From Sycon ciliatum (Eukaryota; Porifera; Calcarea; Leucosolenida; Sycettidae), in the NCBI RefSeq assembly GCF_964019385.1, contig NC_088643.1, positions 49,761,900 through 49,825,899 of the forward strand: a stretch of DNA of 64,000 nucleotides, written 5' to 3'. Below are positions 55,495 to 64,000 of this stretch, in pieces. Each line of letters starts with the position of its first letter. The first letter of the stretch is position 1. Made by a program: the position numbers and the translations under genes. The notes below the pieces were generated by a model that had not been told where the DNA came from, did not search any database, and saw only the letters and a program-made list of their open reading frames with translations.

Positions 55495-56024
55495 GAACTG
55501 TTCAGTATGCTTCACAAACAAGGAATTAATCTGCCCTACATGTAGGTGCAGTGACCGTGTAGAAGGGTGAGTCGTCAGGCAAAGCTGTTGCAGCTCTTCG
55601 CTAGTCCTTTTCTCTATCCTCCAGCGACTATGTGTCAAGCTGCAGCAAAAGCTCTGGACCTGAAATCTGTGATCGCCATCGGATGGAGAGATTGTAGCAT
55701 ACCATCAATGGGCAGCGGGATCTGGGATACCATCATACCAGGCTGAGCAGCAGCACATGTCTCCTGAAAGAGCTGCCTGGAAGGTGGCTTTGGCTATACG
55801 GATATACATGTAGTTATGGGAGTCTTGGAAGGGGGTCGACTCATGGATAGCCCACTGGAGTCATGAAGAAGAGCTGTTATCGTGCCTCTTTTACAGATGT
55901 AGTCGCTGGAGGATAGAGAAAAGGACTAGCGAAGAGCCGCAACAGCATTGCCTGACGACTCACCCTTCTGCACCAAGGTCTGGGGCAGATTCATTCCTTG
56001 TTGGTGAAGCATACTGAACAGTTC
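55495..56024. mobile_element. Inner foldback element
   Basis: About 530 bp with inverted arms starting GAACTGTTCAGTATGCTTCA. The arms also share GGGTGAGTCGTCAGGCAA and TAGTCCTTTTCTCTATCCTC. The centre (about 55630-55890) is not repeated. It lies inside the outer foldback at 55033-56796. Confidence 0.75.
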
Positions 56025-56051
56025 TTTTTTGGTTAAAGAGCCAAGGATAAA

Positions 56052-56365
56052 TTTATAGAAAGGAAAAGGACCATTGAACTGCAAGCTATGCTAGAATATC
56101 CACGAACACCACCAGTTACTAAACAATCACCTTCCCCTCAAATGTTATCATATACATGTAACTTAGAACCTTCCAAGTTGGAAGGCTGGTGTAGTGCGCA
56201 TCCAAGATGAGCTAGAGCTGTTAGCCAGTTAGTTGTAGAACGTCAGTACCGTCGGTCAGTGTCGTGCAATGTTATCGCATGAGCTGATTGTTCAGTAACT
56301 AGTGGTGTTAGTGGATATTATAGCGTAGCTTGTAGTTCGATGGTCCTTTTTCTTTTCTGCAAATT
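56052..56365. mobile_element. Foldback MITE, family copy 2
   Basis: This shares arms and centre with the intronic copy at 25538-25972, including GCAATGTTATCGCATGAGCT and GAACCTTCCAAGTTGGAA. Its left arm is shorter: the block containing GACGTTCTACAACTAACTGG is absent on the left but kept on the right. It is therefore an internally deleted member of the family. Confidence 0.85.
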
Positions 56366-56809
56366 CTTGTTATGTACTCCCGGTGACCACACAGCAATTT
56401 CCCACTGATCAATAACGGCGATACTACCTCTACATACAATGCAATAATGATACCAAATACATGTACAATGTACTTTGTACATATACAAACCACACCAGTA
56501 TTAAATAATTCACTTCTGATGACATTTATAATATTTTGAAGGCAGTTTTGGGACCTTTTATCTTCACTTATGACTTTGACAGCCATTCATTACCTATTTG
56601 ACCCATATTGCATGTCTCTTCAGCTAAAAAGAGGCAATTTACATGTACGTTGCTATGGTAACCATGGCAATTTTAGTAAATAGGCCATAACTCTTGAACG
56701 GACAATTTTGGCACATTCAGGTTTTCAGGGATCAGTTACTGGTTGTTATGCCATTCCAAATCCGTCAAAAAATCCTTCCTGGACAGGGTGTCACACAGCT
56801 CAGTTCTGA

Positions 56810-56888
56810 TGATCGGTAGCACAGTGGCTGGGTGGTAAGGAAGAGTGACTGAGATTCACAAGGTTGTGGGTTCAAATCCCATCTTGTG
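56810..56888 (+). tRNA. tRNA-like sequence (probable SINE head)
   Basis: An A-box-like TAGCACAGTGG and a B box GGTTCAAATCC, the latter in a well-paired T stem (GTGGG/CCCAT). The spacing between the boxes is longer than in a standard tRNA, and no convincing anticodon stem can be drawn. It lies directly in front of the truncated LINE at 56900. It is best read as a tRNA-derived SINE head or pseudo-tRNA. Confidence 0.35.
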
Positions 56889-56899
56889 TATTTCTTCCT

Positions 56900-58694
56900 T
56901 CTTCAAAGATTTCTTTCTCCAAACTTTCTGCAGCGATAACAGTTTACGAAATGTGATACTCGCCCCCACGAGGCTGCCGAGCAACTCCACCATTGATCTC
57001 GCATTAGTACCTAACCTGCTTGCTCAGTTGCCAAACTCACAGCCGCGTGGAAACAATGTCAATTCCATCACATGCTCCGTTCAACCATGCGACGTATCTG
57101 ACCACCAACTTGTCATTCTCGAGCTATCTACCATGCTACAAACATTCAAAGAAGAACGAATTACTATTCGTAAGCCTCCACTTCGAGCGATAAACATTCA
57201 ACAATTCCAAGACGACATTAGCTCCCGTTTGACTGCTCTCCATAATAACAACACGTTGCCATCTGAGATTACTCTAAACGAGCACATTTCCCTATTCCAA
57301 ACCTCAATAGCTGACACCCTTGACAAGCATTGTCCGACCACGACCATCACCACGTCACCACGATACAAACCTTCTCCTTGGGTGGACGGTGAACTAAGGC
57401 AATTGCTCTATCGCCGGAAAAGAGCGCATAGGAAAATGATACAGAGACCGGATGATCAACGTCTCACTCAGGCTTTCCGTGCTCTAAGGCGCGAAAGTAA
57501 ACTCCTCATGCGAAGAAAGAAAGCTGCGTATTTCCAAAATGAACTGACTCGAAACAATCGCAACCCAAGGCTACAGTGGAAAACCATCAACTCCTTGCTT
57601 GGGAGAACAACTGTGTACCACGAGCCCCATGCCTCAGTCAAAGACATTTCAGCAACGTAACCGTCGTTCGCCAGGATAGTCTCACCTATGGGAGCTCCTG
57701 CCCCAGCAACACCTGCAGGTGCAGCTAGCGCCGTGACCTTTGGACACCTCAACGTCTCACTTACCGCTCCACAGCGCGCTTCGAGTGCACCCTTATTATC
57801 AGGCACAGGTATCGAACTACCGATCGGACCAATGCCAGAGCCGTCCCTCACTGAGTTTGAACCGGTGTCAGCAGCAACCATAGTGTCCCATTTGAAACGC
57901 CTTGACAGCCACAAAGCAAGTGGTCCAGATAAAATACCTCCGTCCATCTACAAACTCCTCCAGAAACAAATCGCTCCCTCTCTTGCCCAGCTCTTCACCA
58001 TCTCTTTCAGATCAGGTATTTTTCCCTCTTTATACAAGATTGCCAACGTTCGTCCAATTCACAAGCGCGGGAGTCCATCTGATCCCAGTAATTATCGACC
58101 TATTTCCCTCCTCCCCATCGCTTCCAAGCTGCTGGAGAGGTGCGCGTATGAGCAGATCATGTCGCACATACAAGGTGAATCATTTCCGAACGCGTTACCG
58201 AATGAACAGTTCGCCTACCGCAAGCAGCATTCCTGCGAAGATCTTTTAGCCACGACAACAAACGACTGGCAAGCATGTCTAGACAAGGGCCAATTTGTTG
58301 TCGCTGCTTTTCTCGATCTCAGCAAAGCATTTGACACAGTCAATCACGCCTCCCTTCTTCAAGAACTCTTCTCTATTGGTGTCGGTGGTACTGCACTGCA
58401 ATGGATAGCTAGTTTCCTATGTGACCGTCGCCAACGAGTAGTCACGAAGCATCAGGAAGGTGAACAGTACACACCTACAAGAGGTGTACCTCAAGGGTCA
58501 ACATTGGGTCCTGCCCTCTTTAACCTATCCGTCCGAGCTCTGCCATCATGTACCATCACGAGCAAGGTTCGGCAGTTTGCAGACGACGTGTCTATGTATA
58601 AGGCAGGTACGAACTTGCAGCAACTCACTGATGATCTCTCTGCTGACATATCTGTCATCAGAGAGTACCTACGTAACCGAGGTCTCAAACTTAA
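56900..58694 (+). pseudogene. CR1/Jockey-like LINE, 5' segment (endonuclease end and reverse transcriptase)
   Basis: One reading frame begins inside the AP-type endonuclease ('LAPTRLPSNSTIDLAL', then 'DVSDHQLVILEL'). It runs through the linker, meets a single in-frame TAA at 57658, and continues into the reverse transcriptase: 'NYRPISLLPIASKLLE', 'EQFAYRKQHSCEDLL', 'FLDLSKAFDTVNH' (motif A), 'RGVPQGSTLGPALFNL' (motif B) and 'RQFADDVSMY' (motif C, FADD). The motif set is that of the Jockey/CR1/L2 group. The frame is cut at the TTAA at 58691 and resumes at 62415. The element is 5' truncated, as usual for LINEs. Confidence 0.85.
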
Positions 58695-59815
58695 AGGGGA
58701 ACTGTCACCAAAAAATTTCTTTGTCTTATCTTGTAGTTCTTTGGCTCCTGATCACGATGGTGTTATCCGTTTTTCTCTGCGATGGCTGGAAGTGGGTGAA
58801 AACTTGAAAAGAAGGTGCCCAAAATTGTCCCGAAGTACCGAGTGACGTCACGCCGGACTTGACCTCCACGCGTACATTCGTCGTCAAAAACGAAATCCAG
58901 CCCGTGTGCTCGTCGATCGAGCTAGCTGTTCCAATGTACGGTGCACGTGTGCCTTTTGAACTGTAACACAGATGGGTACGTCGTACCGAAGGAGAATGCC
59001 AAAGAGGCAGAGACCCACGTGCTAGCTACACAGCCAAATCAAAATAAAAAGCAGCTGAGCTTTCACCTTTTTGACTTCTTCCGCGAGGATCTAAGTTTTA
59101 TTTTGTGAGCACGGAAGTACGTCGTTGTTTTGAACTTTTCGTGTGAGGAACAACACGATGATGAGTGCGTATGCAGAAAACAGTACTCCTCCGGCCGGCG
59201 ATAACACCACCAACCCGAGCCCCAAAGGAACGCAATGTAGTTACGTGAAGGCGATTCATCTGGCGATGTTGCTCAAGATGCAGATGACGAACTCCGATGT
59301 CTTTCATTTCAGAGCCGGGTGGGCAACATCGCTACCTTCGATACAACGACATCATTTTCAAGTACGAGGTATGTGTGTCACACAAACAGCAAACAAACAT
59401 CCTTCCACTCCTTCGTAATCACAAATAAAACAAAGAGCTGGAGCTTCGTGGAGGAAGTACCAGTGCGACAAACTGCAGTCGACTTTTGTTTATTTTGTCC
59501 CTTTTTGGCGTTCTCATTGTGTACAAAGTACACATCGAGTGTCCGAGTTCAGAAGGCAAGCGCGTGCACCGTACATCGAACAGTTGGGTCGATCGACGAG
59601 CACACGGGCTGGACTTCGTTTTTGACGATGAAAGTACGCGTGGAGGTCAAGTCCGGCGTGACGTCACTCGGTACTTCGGGACAATTTTGGGCACCTTCTT
59701 TTCAAGTTTTCACCCACTTCCAGTCATCGCAGAGAAAAACGAATAACACCATCGTGATCAGGAGCCAAAGAGCTACAAGATAAGACAAAGAAATTTTTTG
59801 GTGACAGTTCCCCTT
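58695..59815. mobile_element. TTAA-flanked foldback MITE inserted in the LINE
   Basis: A 1,121-bp element flanked by TTAA at 58691-58694 and 59816-59819. Its ends are AGGGGAACTGTCACC...GGTGACAGTTCCCCT, and the inverted arms extend over about 250 bp, including GTCCCGAAGTACCGAGTGAC and CGTGTGCTCGTCGATCGA on both sides. The centre (about 58960-59560) is unique, with no convincing coding frame. A TTAA target suggests the piggyBac or Kolobok superfamilies; the family is not known. Confidence 0.85.
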
Positions 59816-59819
59816 TAAG

Positions 59820-62414
59820 GTGGCAGATCCCCTTTTGGGTCCAAAAAAAGGACCAAAAAATGAAAGTTGTCAGAATGAGGCCATATCCGGCTCATTTTCC
59901 TCCTGAAGTGCTGAACTTTCCGCTGGTGTAATTTTTTATGCGGTAAACAACACGACGGTTGGGAAATTTTAAAAATTCAAACCAACTCCCACTGCGAATT
60001 TGTAAAAAATCAGCTGATCTCCACTTTAATAAAGTTTAAATGCAGTTCGCAAGCGCAAGCGCGATCAATCTTCGTTCCGGTTCACCGCGTGGATCGCGGA
60101 GGGTGCCAAGACCGCCAGCTCTTTGTGTGTGTGTGCCGTGTTGGCTTGTAGTTGTACCCCGTACCGACCCGTACATCTACTCAGATCAGCTCTGCAGTAC
60201 AGTCAGCACTCAGCAGGTCAGCACTGGTACGGTGTCACTGTCAGCACGAACAAAAAAAATGCAAATCTGCGTCAAAGGAAGTACAGAAAAATTTGGAAAT
60301 ATTATTGGCGTGTCCGCTGTTCTCTGTAGCTTTTGTCTTCTGGTCATTGGCAATAAGTGGAGATAGTCCGCTAACTACAGAGCCAAGAAGCGTGTTTTCT
60401 ACGGGAACCAGTTCCAGAGCCCCAAGCGCAGAGATCTGGAGAAAGAAAACGAGTCTGCATCTCGTGCTCCAACTGAAAGTGACTCAGCAATTGGGAGTAC
60501 CTGACACGTCTCGTAGCTGCGAACCCTTGGCTGGCGATCTGAACTTACTTGCAGATGAGGATACTGAGAGCGCTGGTGACTCCAATGAAGACTCGAGTGA
60601 GGAGAGTGATGAAGTCCTGGATTCTGACACGCGGAATTTTAGTTTGCAGAAATTAAATTTAATTGCAGAATTTATTGTCCACATCAGCAGTTTGTAGAAA
60701 ATGTAAGAGCTGGCCTAGTCTCCATAATTGAAGTTGCATGCAACTACTGCACTTCTGTTGCTTCACCGCCCGCAGTGGGAAAGACATCCAGTTATTTTGA
60801 ATTGAATAGAAAGAGCGTACTGGCTATGCGCCTGCTTGAACGAGGCCGCGAGGATTTCCGGAAATTGTGTGCATTCCTCGATTTGCCAGCGCCGGTTGCA
60901 AAGAAGAACTACCAGCGCCTCGTGAAGAATCTTCACCAAGCTGCTAAAGCTACTGCAAGTTTGAGCATGAAAAATGCTGCTGAAGTTGTGTTCACACGAG
61001 TTGCAGCCGGGGAGGAATCGCCAGCCGAAATCGCCGTCACAACGGATGGAACATGGATGCGACGAGGATGCAGCTCCTTATATGGCATGCAGACTGTGAT
61101 TGCTTGGGAGACGCACAAATTTGTGGACGTGGAAGTGTTGACCCGCTATTGTACTTTCTGCACAAGGAAGGAGACTCCCTACGGAACTATTTTGGAAATG
61201 CTATCTGCAGTATTGCAGGCTTCGTCACAGCGATGACCCGTGTTATTTGGGCATCTGTATGCCACAACGTACAGTCCAAGGGTGCCGAGAAATGCAATCA
61301 GTTCTGCCCAGAAGGACTCATGGTGCAGGTGGCAGCAATAGAAGTGTGCATATGGCAATGTTTCTGTGGCAGTTTCTTCATCGTCGAACAACACTATCCC
61401 TGTTGCAGTCTTTGAAGAAATTAAACCTGTATATGTCCATCTTCCCGACAAATCCCTCCTACGGGGCTGTGTTCGTCGTGCCACACAGAATGCCAATGAA
61501 GCACTCTTTGGCACTATTTGACATCTCTGTCCAAAGGAATCGTTCTGTAGCTCCTTAACTGTTGAGACTGCTGTGTTCCTGGCAGTGATCGTGTTCAATG
61601 AAGACCACAGTGAGCTTGCCGAAGTAGTACAGCGTATGGGATGCACTGTTAGTCCGTCGTTGGAGAGAAATCTAGGTGTCTTTCAAGAGGAAAGCTGTAC
61701 CACAAGCGTAGAAAGTAGTCAGAAGAGGAGCAAAAGGCAAGTAAGCATTGCAGAGCAGTGAAGAAAGGGTTTCTGGATCAGGCACAGCACAAGGAAGAAG
61801 AAACATATGCTGCTGTGAGTGCTGGTGGCTTTTGAAAGGTGAAACTGGAGTGTACTTTTTCATGAATTTGACCCTCTTTTTCATGGACTCCGACAAGTTT
61901 GAGCCAACATATCTCAGGGCTTACTTGTCATAGAATCATAATCTTGGGCATTATTCACATCTACGTGAAATTTGCTAGGTGCTAAACTAAACAGAACTGT
62001 CAATATCCCAGCGAGGTTCTTCCAACTGGCACGTCTCTGAATTATCTGTAAACATCGCGTTTCTGATCTGTAAAACTGAAAATCACAATGCTCCACTGTA
62101 CATGTGTTTGCAAGGTTTAGTCTAGTTTAGCACCTTGAGCTGTCAGTCAGCATGAGTTCTGAGCAAATTTATACTGCTGGGCACCATTAGCCTCTGTTCT
62201 CTTTTGGCTCAATCCTTGCCCTGTACGTGCGATATGAACGCATTTTGGCTGAGAGCAAGTTCGGCACTTCAAGATATGTGAGATGTTTGAAAAATGATTC
62301 TGAACCTAGGTATGAACACCCTCAACATCACTGCCAAGTTTGGTTTGGATATTCCTAGCTGTTCATGACTTCTGGTCCAAAGAGTGTAGTATACGGAAAA
62401 GGGGAACTGCCACC
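59820..62414 (+). mobile_element. Kolobok / Mutator-like-domain DNA transposon, TTAA flanked
   Basis: A 2,595-bp element flanked by TTAA at 59816-59819 and 62415-62418. Inverted ends: GGTGGCAGATCCCCTTTT on the left and GGTGGCAGTTCCCCTTTT reversed from the right. It encodes a broken transposase at about 60150-61760. TTAA duplications together with this transposase family fit Kolobok elements. It shares its left TTAA with the foldback MITE at 58695-59815, so one of the two inserted into the target duplication of the other. Confidence 0.8.
60152..61761 (+). pseudogene. Broken transposase (Mutator-like / Kolobok type)
   Basis: An N-terminal acidic stretch (DEDTESAGDSNEDSSEESDE, in 60152-60697) is followed after a break by 60775-61236. 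That part has 'RGREDFRKLCAFLDLPAP', the catalytic-region motif 'AVTTDGTWMRRGCSSLYGM' (first acidic residue Asp) and 'DVEVLTRYCTFC'. A stop and an internal deletion follow. Later come 'CVRRATQNANEALFGTI', an in-frame TGA where Trp is expected, 'HLCPKESF' and 'TVETAVFLAVIVFNED'. This order (DGTW.RG..S, then C.R..TQNANE, then CPK) is typical of the metazoan Mutator-like transposase domain. Several breaks make it inactive. Frames change near 60700 and between 61236 and 61420. Confidence 0.75.
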
Positions 62415-63205
62415 TTAATGACTCCAAGACTCAATTTATCATCATAAGACAAAAAACAAAATGTGTTCCTCCTAACATCTGCCTTCGGCTCGGCGATGTC
62501 CTCGTATCCCCAACACCAACGGTGAAGTATCTTGGCCTCACCATTGACGAACATCTATCCTTCTCCTCATATGTCACTGAAGTTGAGAAAAAGGTCGGAA
62601 CAAAACTTGCCATGTTCCGCAAGATCAGGGACAACCTGACACCAGCTGCGAGAAAGACCTTTTACTGCTCATTTATTCAAGCACACCTTGAGTATGGTTC
62701 CAATGCGTTTGTACACTGCCTTCACACCACACAACATGATAGACTAACTCGTATTGCTAACCGCGCTGTTAGGATTGTTTTTGGTTTCCCTTGGCACTAT
62801 GATGTTTCAGTCTTACACACCAGATATGGCCTTGCTCCTATTGCACTGCGCTATCAGCTTAAATTGTATATTCTTGTCTTTCGGGCCCTACGTGGCATGT
62901 GTAGCACTCTGCTCTCTGATTGCTTCTGCCTTCGTTCTGCCGCAACACACACAGCTGCCCGTACACGTTCCCAGTCCATAGATTCCCTTGCTCTGCCTAC
63001 AGCACGCAATCGTTATGGCTTATTCGCTTTGAGCTTTCTGGCTTCTGACCGCTGGAATTCTCTTCCAGCTGACATTCGCTCTTGCTCCTCGCTTTCACTA
63101 TTCCGCAAATCTGTACGTGATCACATAGGGTACCCTGTAAAAAGGCCTTAGGCCTGTGGGGATTGCCCTATTCAAAATTTAAATAATAATAATAATAATA
63201 ATAAT
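62415..63205 (+). pseudogene. CR1/Jockey-like LINE, 3' segment and (AAT)n tail
   Basis: This continues the frame interrupted at 58694: the codons on both sides of the TTAA join as ...LKLN / DSKTQF..., the conserved stretch just after the FADD motif. It then shows 'VKYLGLTIDEHLSF' and 'LTPAARKTFYCSFIQAHLEY', a C-terminal domain with 'DRWNSLPADIRSCSSLSLFR', and a stop at 63149-63151. The 3' end is a conserved GGGGATTGCCC motif and an AAT run (to about 63205), matching the short minus-strand copy at 53163-53212. Confidence 0.85.
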
Positions 63206-64000
63206 GACCCCCTGGCTCGATCTCCTCCCCGGCCCCAGTGTGCGGTATGCATATGGTAGGCCTACATAATCATTGTAGCTCAGCTACATTAGCTGCCTGA
63301 TCTACCGCAGTACCGGTACACACGAGTACTACGACTCCGAGTACGAGGGTCTTCTCGAGTACCGAGTAGCAAACTGTGCATGTGACTGGCTGCATGCTGG
63401 CTGCATGCAGCTGAGCTGGAGTACAGGATAGGATCCAGAGGTGGAGTACGAATGTCGAATGGAGGAAGATGGAGGTTCAAAAATACCAGAATACGGGACT
63501 GATCGAATCCGTTTGTGTTGGGAAACAGCACATCTGCATATCCGGTAGTCAACTGTGTACAATGGTAAAACTTCGGAGTTGAACTAGTTGAATATGGAAC
63601 AAACAGCATTTCAATTTCGAAAGCTGTGAAGATCTATAAACAGTGTATTGCCACTATTGGCACCAGATCTGAACCACTCAGTCCTCATACTCTGGATTCA
63701 AATCGATTCGAATCGATTGTAAATGGCCCACCACAGCCTTGAAAGGTAGTGTTCACTGCTGCCCTGATGTGCTCTGGGGTCATGGACTTATGGCAAGCGG
63801 AATAAATGTGTCCTCATTGGAGGCTGTCATCCTCGACACGCAGCTTGTGCAAGCTCGATGTGGTAAGTTTGAAATTCAGAAGGTGCATGACAACTTGTTG
63901 AAACTGTGAACTGCGGAAAATGCAGGGACGTTTTCGAATTCCGGCTCTTGACCACCGAACGCGCGATCCTGTTTGCATGGTAATTGCAGGCAACATTCAA
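63206..64000. other. End of window without recognisable content
   Basis: I see no gene, repeat or element end here. Short palindromic words (GCTGCATGCTGGCTGCATGC) occur near 63390. Confidence 0.45.

Larger units (their letters stand above)
55033..56796. mobile_element. Outer foldback element with other foldbacks nested inside
   Basis: Inverted arms of about 420 bp: GTGTGACACCTTGTCCAGGA... on the left mirrors ...TCCTGGACAGGGTGTCACAC on the right, alike through the CCACACAGCAATTTCCCACTG region. The arms carry small differences. The core is occupied by two further inverted-repeat elements, at 55495-56024 and 56052-56365. Confidence 0.8.

Noticed and set aside
59319-59783. Open frame of 154 residues across the right arm of the TTAA foldback MITE
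   Set aside because: It runs through an inverted-repeat arm and has no domain; the mirrored arm is open too for the same reason.

Overview
The window looks like nuclear DNA of an invertebrate animal. It shows GT...AG introns, a giant intron-rich cytoskeletal gene, and many eukaryotic mobile elements: Penelope-like retroelements, non-LTR retrotransposons, TTAA- and TA-targeting DNA transposons, and foldback elements. The species cannot be fixed from the sequence. The weakly conserved calponin-homology (CH) domains hint at an early-branching lineage such as a sponge, but this is only an inference.

Layout. 1-2489 holds no gene that can be supported. From 2490 to 39917 on the + strand runs one large gene, 5' incomplete, of which I could place about 47 exons encoding roughly 2,870 residues. 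It begins inside a first CH domain, continues with a second CH domain (an actin-binding pair), and then has a very long chain of helical, spectrin-repeat-like exons broken by two acidic or Ser/Pro-rich linkers. It ends in a basic segment plus a C-terminal hydrophobic helix. That architecture is that of a nesprin (SYNE/ANC-1/MSP-300) linking actin to the nuclear envelope. Nearly all its introns are phase 0. The introns carry MITEs, minisatellites and foldback elements, including a near-perfect 1.56 kb palindrome at 5248-6809.

39918-64000 is a repeat island with no host gene that I can support. Two different Penelope-like element (PLE) families each occur as a near-perfect head-to-head inverted dimer (41815-45138 and 50232-52902). 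Each dimer lies between direct repeats, as if inserted as one unit. Between them lie a decayed RTE-like LINE (about 46560-49260) and several foldback elements. Downstream are MITEs, nested foldbacks (55033-56796), two tRNA-like segments, and a 5'-truncated CR1/Jockey-like LINE (56900-63205). The reading frame of that LINE is split at a TTAA by two back-to-back TTAA-flanked DNA elements: a foldback MITE (58695-59815) and a Kolobok / Mutator-like-domain transposon with a broken transposase (59820-62414).

The observations most worth following are the two inverted PLE dimers with shared architecture, the AT-hook-bearing insertion inside the GIY-YIG domain of the second PLE, the tandem TTAA insertions whose termini are mirror images of each other, and the KASH-like tail of the large gene with almost no luminal extension. 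All coordinates of splice sites were read by eye; no search or alignment could be run.
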